NCBI GenBank assembly: GCA_946885545.1
Contig: CAMPGP010000002.1
Span: 1-34,096 of the forward strand
Direction of reading: 5' to 3'
DNA: 34,096 nt
DNA from: an uncultured Altererythrobacter sp.
GTDB taxonomy: Bacteria > Pseudomonadota > Alphaproteobacteria > Sphingomonadales > Sphingomonadaceae
Under the pieces are notes generated by a model that did no database searches, was not told where the DNA came from, and worked only from the letters and a program-made list of their open reading frames with translations. Positions 8,495-16,435 of this stretch are shown in pieces; the first letter of the stretch is position 1; every line of letters starts with the position of its first letter. The position numbers and the translations under genes are program-made.

Positions 8495-9651
8495 GGCTGC
8501 TGGCTGCCGCCGCACTCGCGTTCGTACTGGCCGCGGTGCCAGCGGCGGCGAACGACGGCGGGTGGACGCGCGCGTTCACCGCGAGCTTGTGGCAGCCGAA
8601 CGAAAGCGACGTCGTCATTGTGGAAGACCGGACCTTGCGCGCGCGCATTCGCGTCAACGCCGGGGGATCGGCGATCCGGCTATGGCTCGGCAACGATTTC
8701 GCTGCGAGCCCGGTGCGGATCGGCAAGGCCACCTTGCGGACGGCCGACGGGCGGCTGGTTCCGGTGACCTTCTCCGGACAGCCCGGCACGCGGATCGCGG
8801 CGGGCGCGCCGCTGGTCAGCGATCCAATCCCGCTCGCGGTCGAACCGTTCGAAATCCTCGAGTTCTCGCTCTATCTGCCCGAGGCGGCGACGCTCGTCGG
8901 TGTCCACGATGCGCGCGCCGACCCGCTGGAGATTTCCGCGCCGGGCGACTTTACCGGGGCCGGACAATGGGATGCGGCGGAAACGCGCAACTTGCGACCA
9001 CTGTTCGCCGGTATCGACGTGCTCGGGCCGCAGGAACGCCCGGTGGTGGTGGCGTTCGGCGATTCGATCACGGATGCCAACAGTTGCCCGCACGGCGATC
9101 CCGCGCCGTGCCGCTGGAGCGACGTACTCGCCCAGCGCCTGCTGGCGGCAGGCAAGCCGCATGTGGTCGTCAACCAGGGCATCGGCGGCAACACCATCGT
9201 AGCGCCGGTCACCGGACCAAGCGCGCAAGCCCGGTTCGACCGCGACGTGCTCGCGGTGCCGGGCGTGACCCACCTGCTGCTGCTCGAGGGGATCAACGAT
9301 GTTGGCAAGTCGGGCGATACCGGCGTCACCGCCGAGGAACTGATCGACGCCTATCGCCAGCTGACCCTGCGCGCGCAGGCGCACGGTATCGCGGTGATTG
9401 CGATGACGGTCACTCCGTTCGAGGGCGCAGGCTATTACCGCCCGGAGCGCGAGGTAATGCGCGACCGGCTCAATGCATGGATCCGCAGTTCCGGGATTTT
9501 CGATGCGGTGTTCGACATGGACAAGATCGTGGCTGATCCCAACGATCCCGACCGTCTGCGCGCCGATCTCCAGGTCGGCGACAACCTGCATCCCAATGCC
9601 GCGGGGCAGCGCGCGATGGGCGAGGCGATATCTCTTTCGCTATTCGACTAG
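8491..9651 (+). CDS. Secreted SGNH/GDSL hydrolase, probable carbohydrate esterase
   Basis: This is a 386-residue exported SGNH-superfamily hydrolase. The start overlaps the preceding stop as ATGA. A signal peptide ends near AAVPAAA (residue 20). Residues 21-180 look like a beta-rich N-terminal region seen in polysaccharide-linked SGNH enzymes. All SGNH blocks are present: GDSIT with Ser192, GIGGNT (230-235), GIND with Asn269, and DNLHP with Asp364 and His367, so it should be active. The role is most likely removal of acyl groups (acetyl or succinyl) from the glycan the locus degrades, which is inference from neighbours. The 3' end overlaps the convergent GH2 gene by 12 bases. Confidence 0.9.
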   Translation: MRLLAAAALAFVLAAVPAAANDGGWTRAFTASLWQPNESDVVIVEDRTLRARIRVNAGGSAIRLWLGNDFAASPVRIGKATLRTADGRLVPVTFSGQPGTRIAAGAPLVSDPIPLAVEPFEILEFSLYLPEAATLVGVHDARADPLEISAPGDFTGAGQWDAAETRNLRPLFAGIDVLGPQERPVVVAFGDSITDANSCPHGDPAPCRWSDVLAQRLLAAGKPHVVVNQGIGGNTIVAPVTGPSAQARFDRDVLAVPGVTHLLLLEGINDVGKSGDTGVTAEELIDAYRQLTLRAQAHGIAVIAMTVTPFEGAGYYRPEREVMRDRLNAWIRSSGIFDAVFDMDKIVADPNDPDRLRADLQVGDNLHPNAAGQRAMGEAISLSLFD

Positions 9652-11787
9652 CATCCACTGGACCGCGTCGCCGGCGGCTACGCCCCCGATCGTGGCGGTG
9701 ACGACAACAGCGTTGCGGCCGGGTACGAGGCGGGCGTCTTCCAGTGTGCACACCCGATCGACGCAGGGCACGTCGCCCAACGACTCGCCATTGAGCGTCA
9801 GCGTGACGCTCTCGGCATTGCTGTAGACCTTGATGCGCGTGATCGGATCGGTGCGGCGCGCGAAGCGGCGGCTGGTTATGTGCACCACAGGCTCCGCGCT
9901 CCACTGCGCCTTGTAGTAGAAGAACGCGTCCTTCTTCGTCTTCCGGTCGTAGCTGACGAGCCCCTTGGTGTTGACGTCCATCGCATCGCCTTCGCGGCGG
10001 ATGCGGCTGGAGAAGTCGAACATGTTCCAGATCCAGCTACCCCACAGGTATTCGCGCTCGCGGATCTGCGGCCAGCTCTGCTCGTGCCACCAGGACTGGA
10101 ATTCCTCGGGCTGCGGGCGGCCGGTCACGTTGGTCGGGCGCCCCTCGGGATCGTCGCTGTGCTGGGTCAGCGCGCCGCCCGCACCGTATTCGCTGACCGA
10201 GAGCGGGATCCCCGGATGCCGCGCGTGAAGCATGTCGAGATGCGGGCCGAGGTCGCCGACTTCCCCGTAGTACCAGCCGAAATAACGGTTGTAGCCCATC
10301 AGGTCGGATTCGCCGCTGAGCACGGGGAGGTAGTCAGCCTTGTCGCCGGGCGTCGCCTCGCAGCAGTCGGCGATCACCGTCGGGCGGCTCGGATCCGCGC
10401 GGTGCGACAGTGCGTTCAGTTCGCGCAGCAACGGCCGTGCATCAGCCTTCGGGCCGAGGCGGCCGAAGGCGAGGTCGATGTCGACTTCGTTGCCGATGCC
10501 CCAGGTGACGATCGCGGGGCTGTTGAGGTTCTGGCGGATCATCTCGATCATCTGCGTGCGCGCATTGTCGACCAGCTCGGGCGCTGCGCGGGAATCGTCG
10601 AAGCCCACCTTGTTGACGAACGGGACCTCGGCCCAGACAGTCATTCCGTAGCGGTCGGCGAGGTCGAACCACTGCTCGGCCTGCGGATAGTGCGCCACGC
10701 GAATGCTGTTGGCACCCATCTCGGCGATCAGAGCCATGTCGCGCGCGTTGTCTTGGGGCGAGAGCGCCCAACCCTGTCCGAGATAGTCCTGATGGCGCGA
10801 AACGCCGCGCAGCTGCAGATGCTCGCCGTTGAGGAAGAAGCCCTCGTCCGGATCGAAGCGGATCGTGCGGATCCCGATACGTTCATCGACCCGATCGAGC
10901 GTGCGATTGCCCTCGCTCAGCGTCGCTGCGAGGCGGTAGAGATGCGGATCGGCGCGGCCATTCCACAGGCGCGGCTCGGCCACCGGCAGCGTCAGGCGCG
11001 CTTCCTGCTGTCCATCGATCAGGACGATGCGCTGCGCGGCGACCTGCGCGCCTTCGGTGTCTGCCAGCGCGAGCCCCAGTTCCTGCCCGTTGCGCGCACC
11101 CGCGAGGCGTACGGTCACGTCGACTTCGGCGCTTCCATCGTCGAGGACGCGCGGCGTCGCATAGACGCCGGGCCCGCCGTAATCGGCGAGGTCGATGTGG
11201 CTCTGCGAGACGGAGATCAGCCGGGCGGGACGATAGATGCCGCCATGGATGAAGAAGTCGCCGAGCAACGGGATCACATGCTGGGTCGTGCTGCCGGGCT
11301 GCGGGTCGCTGTTGTCGGCGCGGACCAGCAGCACGTTCTCGCCCGCGAAGTCGAGCGCCGAGGTCAGGTCGACGCGGAAGCGGGTGAAGGCGCCCGCGTG
11401 CCGCGCCAGATGCCGTCCGTTGAGCCAGACGTCGGCGACGTTGCCCACCGCATCGAACTCGGCAAAATGGCGCCGGGCGGGGTCGAGCGCGCGCCCGTCG
11501 ATCGTGCGGCGATACCAGCCCTTGCCCTGCCGGTTGTCGGTCGCGGCGGTGCGCTCGAGCCGGTACTCGCCGAGCCGGTTCCAGGTGTGGGGCAGGGCGA
11601 CCCGTTCCCAGGCGTCGACGTCGGCACTGCGCGCTTCCTCGGGCGTCCAGGCGTCGTCGTAGCGGAAGCTCCAGCCCTCGGTCAGCGGGGCCGTCTCGCG
11701 GGTGAAGCTATCGCCGCGGGCGGGCGGCACGGTGGCGCACCCGGCAAGCACGAGCAGGCCGATCAGGCAGGCGAGGATGCGCGTCAG
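9640..11787 (-). CDS. GH2 glycoside hydrolase lipoprotein (beta-galactosidase/glucuronidase type), probable CTG start
   Basis: This glycoside hydrolase family 2 enzyme has a sugar-binding jelly-roll (about 20-200), an Ig-like domain (about 205-310) and a TIM barrel. GNEVD supplies the acid/base Glu434 and SEYGAGG the nucleophile Glu533 (CTG numbering); a short C-terminal beta domain ends the protein. No ATG, GTG or TTG precedes the lipoprotein signal in frame. GTG 11751 would begin at LAGC and destroy the signal. CTG 11787 overlaps the EEP stop as CTGA, has GGAG 8 bases upstream, and yields an ideal signal, TRILACLIGLLVLAGC, with lipobox Cys17; this gives 715 residues, against 703 from GTG. 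It is the last gene of the transport and hydrolase chain. The sugar specificity is unknown: GH2 includes galactosidases, glucuronidases and mannosidases. Confidence 0.9.
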   Translation of the reverse strand: MTRILACLIGLLVLAGCATVPPARGDSFTRETAPLTEGWSFRYDDAWTPEEARSADVDAWERVALPHTWNRLGEYRLERTAATDNRQGKGWYRRTIDGRALDPARRHFAEFDAVGNVADVWLNGRHLARHAGAFTRFRVDLTSALDFAGENVLLVRADNSDPQPGSTTQHVIPLLGDFFIHGGIYRPARLISVSQSHIDLADYGGPGVYATPRVLDDGSAEVDVTVRLAGARNGQELGLALADTEGAQVAAQRIVLIDGQQEARLTLPVAEPRLWNGRADPHLYRLAATLSEGNRTLDRVDERIGIRTIRFDPDEGFFLNGEHLQLRGVSRHQDYLGQGWALSPQDNARDMALIAEMGANSIRVAHYPQAEQWFDLADRYGMTVWAEVPFVNKVGFDDSRAAPELVDNARTQMIEMIRQNLNSPAIVTWGIGNEVDIDLAFGRLGPKADARPLLRELNALSHRADPSRPTVIADCCEATPGDKADYLPVLSGESDLMGYNRYFGWYYGEVGDLGPHLDMLHARHPGIPLSVSEYGAGGALTQHSDDPEGRPTNVTGRPQPEEFQSWWHEQSWPQIREREYLWGSWIWNMFDFSSRIRREGDAMDVNTKGLVSYDRKTKKDAFFYYKAQWSAEPVVHITSRRFARRTDPITRIKVYSNAESVTLTLNGESLGDVPCVDRVCTLEDARLVPGRNAVVVTATIGGVAAGDAVQWMLVE

Positions 11788-12647
11788 GGCTTGAACTCCA
11801 GATCGGCGACGACCGGATAGTGGTCGGACGGGAGCCTGCCGCCCCAGTGCTGGGTCACCACCGCATAGTCGTCAACCGCGAAGTCCGGGGTCACGAAGAT
11901 GTGGTCGATCGGCGTGTCGGGCGCGGTCGTGATGTCGAATCCGGTGAAGGTCCCCGGCGGGCCGTAGGGCGGGGTGCGGCTGACCGCACGCGCATCGGCG
12001 AGGCCGCTCTGCGCGGTGGTGGCGAGAACCTTGTAGGACTCGCTGCCGGTCGGAACGTTGAAGTCGCCCATCACGATCGCCGGCATGTCGCCTTCGGCCG
12101 CCCATTCAGCGATCATCCGCGCGGCATTGGCGCGGGCCTGCGTGCCAACATGGTCGAAATGCGTATTGAGCACGCGGATCATGCGCCCGCTGCGCAGGTC
12201 ACGCAACACGGCCCAGGTCGCGACGCGCGGCAGTGCTGCGTCCCACCCCTTGCTCGGTACTTCAGGCGTGGGGGAGAGCCAGAAGGTGCCCGAATCGAGC
12301 ATCTCGAACCGGTCGTTGCGCCACGCCAGCGGCGAGAACTCGCCCGCTTTCTCGCCGTCGTCGCGCCCCACCCCGACGAAGGTGTAGTCGGGGAATTGGG
12401 CCTCGAGATATTCCTTCTGGTGGACGATCACTTCCTGCGTGCCGAGCAGATCTGGCGCTTCGTGGCGGATCAGCGCGGCGACCATCTGCCTGCGGTGCGG
12501 CCAGGCGTTCGCGCCGTCGGAAGCAATGTCGAGCCGGATGTTGAACGTCATCGCGCGGATCGGGCCGGCGCTCGTATGCGGCGATGGCGGGACATGCGTG
12601 CACGCGGCTAGCAGCAGCGCGGCGAGAAGAGCGAAAAAGCGGGTCAT
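11784..12647 (-). CDS. Endonuclease/exonuclease/phosphatase-fold (EEP) lipoprotein
   Basis: This 287-residue exported EEP-superfamily phosphoesterase has a lipoprotein signal LLLAAC (Cys16). Metal-site motifs are intact: FNIRLD, GTQEV, NTHFDHVG, GDFNVP, DHIFV and SDHYPV. The fold serves DNases, inositol phosphatases and sphingomyelinases. An enzyme anchored outside the cytoplasm in a glycan operon more likely cleaves a phosphate mono- or diester on an extracellular glycan or lipid than DNA repair intermediates. It overlaps GH1 upstream (ATGA) and GH2 downstream (CTGA). One attractive but unproven role is to strip phosphoglycerol-type groups from substituted glucans. It could also simply scavenge phosphate. 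Confidence 0.87.
   Translation of the reverse strand: MTRFFALLAALLLAACTHVPPSPHTSAGPIRAMTFNIRLDIASDGANAWPHRRQMVAALIRHEAPDLLGTQEVIVHQKEYLEAQFPDYTFVGVGRDDGEKAGEFSPLAWRNDRFEMLDSGTFWLSPTPEVPSKGWDAALPRVATWAVLRDLRSGRMIRVLNTHFDHVGTQARANAARMIAEWAAEGDMPAIVMGDFNVPTGSESYKVLATTAQSGLADARAVSRTPPYGPPGTFTGFDITTAPDTPIDHIFVTPDFAVDDYAVVTQHWGGRLPSDHYPVVADLEFKP
11785..11799 (-). promoter_or_regulatory. Ribosome-binding site and CTG start of the GH2 gene
   Basis: On the minus strand, GGAG (11799-11796) is followed by 8 bases and CTG (11787-11785), whose TG forms part of the upstream TGA stop. The arrangement matches the ATGA, GTGA and TTGA overlaps elsewhere in this chain, which suggests re-initiation by the terminating ribosome. 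It decides the start because the next possible start codon lies inside the signal peptide. Confidence 0.6.
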
Positions 12648-13999
12648 GCGGCCTCCCGATCCAGGTCTTTGCCGTTGGTTTCGATGATCTGGCGATAGAG
12701 CCGCGCGCTATGCTTCGGCGTGCGCGCGAGGGTGTCGTAGTCGACGTGGACGATCCCGAAGCGCTTGGCATAGCCCAGCGCCCACTCGAGGTTGTCGAAC
12801 AGCGACCAGACCATGTAGCCGCGAATGTCGACCCCGGCGGCGATCGCGTCGCGCACCGCGGCGATGTGTTCGGACAAGTACTGGCAGCGGTCGTCGTCGG
12901 GTATTCCGTCGGCGTCGCTGGTTGCCGGATCGGAGAAGGCCGCGCCGTTCTCCATGATGTAGATCGGCAGGTCGCCGTAGCGCTCGCGGAACCACAACAA
13001 TGTGCGCGTCATCGCCTCGGGGAAGACTTCCCAGTTGGTCTCGGTGTGTTGGGCGCCTTCCTGCACGACGTGTTCAGCGTAGAGCGGCCATGCGGTGTCG
13101 GATGCACGCACGACGCTGCGCGTGTAATAGTTGATGCCGACGAAATCGAGCGGCTGGCAGGCGAGCGCGAGATCCTCGGTCGACCAGTCGTCCCAGGCCT
13201 CGCCGTAGATATCGCGCAATTCGCCGGGGCAGGATCCGAGCAGTGCCGGGTCGGCGTATTGCCGGTTCATGTAGGCGTCGGCGCGCGCGGTGGCGGCGAG
13301 ATCGGCGTCGCTCTCGCTCGCGGCGTATTTGGGTTCGATGTTGAGCACGAGCCCAATGTCGTGCCGCCCGATCTCGCGATAGGCCTGCACAGCACGGCCG
13401 TGCGCACGCATCAGGTTGCGGCTGGCGATCGCGCATTCGAAGATGCTTCGGTGACCGGGCGCGAGCACGCCGTTCAAGTACCCGCCGTCGGCGACCACCC
13501 AAGGCTCGTTAAGCGTGGCCCATTTCTTCACCTTGCCGTCGAGCGCCCGGAACATGACGCCGGCGTACTCCGCAAACCATTCCGCGCTCTCGCGATTGAG
13601 CCAGCCGCCGCGGTCGTCGAGCGCGGCCGGCAGATCCCAGTGGTAGAGCGTCGCGAGCGGCTCGATCCCGGCTTCGAGAAGGCGATCGACCAGGCGGCGG
13701 TAGAAGTCGAGCCCGGCTTCATTCACCCGCCCGGTGCCGTCGGGCAGCACGCGGCTCCACGAAATGCTGAAGCGATAGGCCTGGAGGCCGAGGCTCTTCA
13801 TCAGCTCGACGTCGCTCTCCATACGGTTGTAGTGGTCGCACGCGACGTCGCCGGTGTCACCGGTCGCGATCATCAGCCGCGGATCGTGGGTGAAGCGGTG
13901 CCAGATGCTGGTGCCCGCGCCGTCCGCCAGCGGCGAGCCTTCGATCTGGTAAGCCGCGGTTGCCGCGCCCCACAAGAAATCATCGGGAAAGCCACTCAT
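12644..13999 (-). CDS. GH1 beta-glucosidase, cytoplasmic
   Basis: This is a 451-residue family 1 glycosidase with the normal single-barrel length. The start at ATG 13999 begins MSGFPDDFLWGAATAAYQIEG, the standard GH1 opening; the open frame continues to 14125 but only as antisense-like filler. TLNEPWV carries the acid/base Glu165 and YIMENGAAF the nucleophile Glu350; NYYTR and WSLFDNLEW complete the sugar site. There is no signal peptide, so it works in the cytoplasm on sugars delivered by the ABC importer, splitting them to glucose. It starts inside the stop of the alpha/beta hydrolase gene and ends inside the start of the EEP gene (ATGA both times). The retaining beta-glucosidase call is strong; linkage preference is not visible. 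Confidence 0.95.
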   Translation of the reverse strand: MSGFPDDFLWGAATAAYQIEGSPLADGAGTSIWHRFTHDPRLMIATGDTGDVACDHYNRMESDVELMKSLGLQAYRFSISWSRVLPDGTGRVNEAGLDFYRRLVDRLLEAGIEPLATLYHWDLPAALDDRGGWLNRESAEWFAEYAGVMFRALDGKVKKWATLNEPWVVADGGYLNGVLAPGHRSIFECAIASRNLMRAHGRAVQAYREIGRHDIGLVLNIEPKYAASESDADLAATARADAYMNRQYADPALLGSCPGELRDIYGEAWDDWSTEDLALACQPLDFVGINYYTRSVVRASDTAWPLYAEHVVQEGAQHTETNWEVFPEAMTRTLLWFRERYGDLPIYIMENGAAFSDPATSDADGIPDDDRCQYLSEHIAAVRDAIAAGVDIRGYMVWSLFDNLEWALGYAKRFGIVHVDYDTLARTPKHSARLYRQIIETNGKDLDREAA

Positions 14000-14724
14000 T
14001 GACCCTGTCCTTCGAGGCTGTGCGAAAGGAACCACTCGTAGAGCACGGGATCGTCGTAGGCCGGGTCCCACGCGTTGTGGCCGAGATCGGGATAGATGGA
14101 GAGGCGCGCCTGACGGCCGCCGCACGCGCGGATCGCACGCGACATCGCGAAGCTGCCTTCGGGCAGGACGACGTCGTCACGGTCGCCGTGGAAGGCCCAG
14201 ACGGGCAGGTCCATCAAGCGGCACGCGGTGCCGGGATTGCCGCGACCCGCGACCGGAGCGATGGCGGCGAAGCGGGTCGGCTCCTCGGCCGCCCAGCGCC
14301 AGGTGGCGTGCCCGCCGCGGCTGAGCCCGGTGAGATAGACGCGCGCCGGATCGACCGGCAGCGCTTCCATCGCGCGATCGACGATCGCGTCGAGCTTGGC
14401 GAGGTCCCAGTCCTCGCCTTCGGGCAGCTGCGGAGAGACGAGGATGAAGGGGAAGGCCGGATCGCGGTCGGCGACCTTGGGCGGGCCGTGGACCTTGACC
14501 TTGACGATGTCGCTCCCGCGCTCGCCCGAACCGTGGAGGAAGATCAGCAGCGGCCAGTCTTGTTCGCCCCTTGCCCCCGTCGGAATGTGGAGTTGGTACT
14601 CGTATCCGCCCTCGGCAACGGGCGCTTGCGGGCGCTGGCCGGGTTCGGGCGGGGTCGACGCGATCGCGCCGGGGCCGGCGCAGGCGGAGAGGAGCAGGGT
14701 GAGAGGTAGCAGTCTTTTCATCAT
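13996..14724 (-). CDS. Alpha/beta-hydrolase lipoprotein (feruloyl-esterase/LpqC-like)
   Basis: This 242-residue exported alpha/beta hydrolase has a lipoprotein signal LLLSAC (Cys15). FLHGSGERG forms the oxyanion loop, GLSRGG carries Ser135, HGDRDDVV supplies the acid (probably Asp183) and GHNAW supplies His216. The set fits the dienelactone-hydrolase/prolyl-oligopeptidase-like esterases common in polysaccharide loci. The start overlaps the permease stop as TAATG; a second ATG directly follows, giving MM. A longer open frame to 15630 is the antisense shadow of the permease. It is probably an acyl esterase acting on the glycan or its fragments in the periplasm, complementing the SGNH enzyme. 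A peptidase role is not excluded. Confidence 0.88.
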   Translation of the reverse strand: MMKRLLPLTLLLSACAGPGAIASTPPEPGQRPQAPVAEGGYEYQLHIPTGARGEQDWPLLIFLHGSGERGSDIVKVKVHGPPKVADRDPAFPFILVSPQLPEGEDWDLAKLDAIVDRAMEALPVDPARVYLTGLSRGGHATWRWAAEEPTRFAAIAPVAGRGNPGTACRLMDLPVWAFHGDRDDVVLPEGSFAMSRAIRACGGRQARLSIYPDLGHNAWDPAYDDPVLYEWFLSHSLEGQGQ

Positions 14725-15536
14725 TATCCTTTGATACTTCCGGCGAGCAGGCCGCCGATGAATTGGCGCTGGAGCGCCAGGAACAGGATCAGCACGGGCA
14801 CGGTGGTCACGACCGAACCCGCCATCATCAACTCGATATCCTGCGCGCGCTCGCGGCCCAGCGAGGCGAGTGCGACGGGCAGGGTGTAGAGGTCCTGATC
14901 GGAGAGCACGATCAGCGGCCACATGAAGTCGTTCCAGCTGCCGAGGAACACGAACAGCGCCAGCGTCGCAACGGCGGGGCGCAGGATCGGGAGCACGACG
15001 TGTCGGAAGATGTCCCACTCGCTCGCGCCGTCGATCCGCGCCGCCTCGAGCAGCTCTTCGGGGATCGCCAACGCGTATTGCCGGACAAGGAAAATGCCGA
15101 CGATCCCGGCCAGCCAGGGCACCATCACTCCGGCATAGGAATTGACCATCCCCAGCGCCTTCAGCTCGAGGAACAATGGCAGCATCCCGATCTGGCCGGG
15201 GACCAGCAAAAGTGCGAGGAGCACCTTCACCGTCGCCTTGCGGCCGGGGTAGCGCAGCTTGGCGAACGCATATCCTGCGGGGAGGGTGAATAGCAGCGCG
15301 AGAAGCGTCGCCAGCGTCGAGATTAGCAGGCTGTTGAGCAGGAACGCGCCCATGCCCTGCGTCGCGAAGAGCTTCCTGTAGTTCGCAAGCGTCGGATCGG
15401 AGGGAATCAGCGGCGGAGGAAACTGCCCGGCCGTTCCGGGCTGCATCAGGCTGACCGACACCATCCACAGCAACGGCGCCATCGTCAGCGCCGCGAACAG
15501 CGCGGCGAGCACGGTCATGAGGCGGCCGGCGGTCAC
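14724..15536 (-). CDS. CUT1 sugar ABC transporter permease, second subunit (UgpE/MalG type)
   Basis: This 270-residue inner-membrane permease has about six hydrophobic segments. The EAA loop, EEAARIDGAS-like with GASEWDIFRHVVLP, docks the ATPase and is typical of the MalG/UgpE half of carbohydrate-uptake family 1. GTG 15536 overlaps the stop of the first permease (GTGA) and is preferred. An ATG six codons later (15518) is the alternative, but it has no clear ribosome-binding site. The gene works with the preceding permease, the solute-binding protein and the ATPase at 18775. Its end overlaps the next gene by one base. Confidence 0.93.
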   Translation of the reverse strand: MTAGRLMTVLAALFAALTMAPLLWMVSVSLMQPGTAGQFPPPLIPSDPTLANYRKLFATQGMGAFLLNSLLISTLATLLALLFTLPAGYAFAKLRYPGRKATVKVLLALLLVPGQIGMLPLFLELKALGMVNSYAGVMVPWLAGIVGIFLVRQYALAIPEELLEAARIDGASEWDIFRHVVLPILRPAVATLALFVFLGSWNDFMWPLIVLSDQDLYTLPVALASLGRERAQDIELMMAGSVVTTVPVLILFLALQRQFIGGLLAGSIKG

Positions 15537-16435
15537 GGTCTGCGTATCCGGAGCAGTCGCAGGCCGAGCGCCGGCAGCAGCGCTGCGGCGAGGATGCATG
15601 CGAACAGCACAACCGCCACGGCCGCGCCAATGCCGAGGTTCCACCACTGGAAGCCTTCGTCGAACATAAGGTAGAGCACGGTGATCGTCGATTGCGCCGG
15701 GCCGCCCTCGGTCATCACATATGGCTCGGCGAAGAGCTGGAACATGGAAATCACGGTCAAGATCGCAACCAGCCAGACGGCAGGCGCGATTGCAGGCAGG
15801 GTGACGTGGCGAAGCCGCGACCACCAGCCGGCTCCGTCGATCCGCGCGGCTTCCTCCAGCTCGCGCGGCACCGTCTGCAGCGCGGCGAGGAAGATCAGCA
15901 TGGCGTAACCGAAGCTCTTCCAAGCCACGAATAGCGTGATCGCGGGGATCGCCCAGCGCGGATCGCCGAGCCAGTCGACCGGCGGCAGCCCGAGCCCGCC
16001 AAGCGCGTAGTTGGCCAGGCCATAGCGGGTGTTGAACAGATACTTCCATACGACGGCCGTAGCGACGAGCGTCGCGACGTAGGGCGCGAAGAAGGCGACC
16101 CGCCAGACCGGACGCCATGCGACTGTGCGCTCGTTCACCAGGATTGCCGCGAACAGCGAGACCGCCAGAACCAGCGGCACGCCGAGCGCGACGAAACACA
16201 GCGTGTTGCCGAGCGCGGTCCAGAACAGCGGATCGCCGACCAAGGCAGAATAATTGGCGAGGCCGACGAAACGCAGGTTGCCGATATCCGCCAGCGCGTA
16301 GATATCGAAGTCGGTCAGGCTGAGCGCGAGCGACGCGACAGTCGGCAGAACGAAGAACAGCGCGATCGCAAGCAGGGCAGGCAAGCTGAAGAGCCAGCCG
16401 GCGCGCCGTTCGGCCCGGGTTCCTGTGGAAGTCAT
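15533..16435 (-). CDS. CUT1 sugar ABC transporter permease, first subunit (UgpA/MalF type)
   Basis: This 300-residue inner-membrane permease opens with a cytoplasmic MTSTGTRAERR and then TM1 (about 13-33). The EAA loop ELEEAARIDGAGWWSRLRHV lies about two-thirds along, and FAEPYVMTEGGPAQST is the signature stretch of UgpA-like subunits. ATG 16435 overlaps the stop of the solute-binding protein gene (ATGA). The open frame runs much further upstream, but that part is antisense to the binding-protein gene. It pairs with the second permease to form the channel for oligosaccharides passed on by the periplasmic lipoprotein. Confidence 0.94.
   Translation of the reverse strand: MTSTGTRAERRAGWLFSLPALLAIALFFVLPTVASLALSLTDFDIYALADIGNLRFVGLANYSALVGDPLFWTALGNTLCFVALGVPLVLAVSLFAAILVNERTVAWRPVWRVAFFAPYVATLVATAVVWKYLFNTRYGLANYALGGLGLPPVDWLGDPRWAIPAITLFVAWKSFGYAMLIFLAALQTVPRELEEAARIDGAGWWSRLRHVTLPAIAPAVWLVAILTVISMFQLFAEPYVMTEGGPAQSTITVLYLMFDEGFQWWNLGIGAAVAVVLFACILAAALLPALGLRLLRIRRP

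Noticed and set aside
9880..11820. Plus-strand open frame of 646 codons opposite GH2
   Set aside because: Antisense shadow of GH2, whose catalytic motifs are intact on the minus strand.
12584..14002. Plus-strand open frame of 472 codons opposite GH1
   Set aside because: Antisense shadow; GH1 motifs NEP and ENG are intact on the minus strand.
14725..15630. Long N-terminal extension joined in frame to the alpha/beta-hydrolase
   Set aside because: It is the permease gene read in another frame; the lipoprotein signal at 14724 marks the true start.
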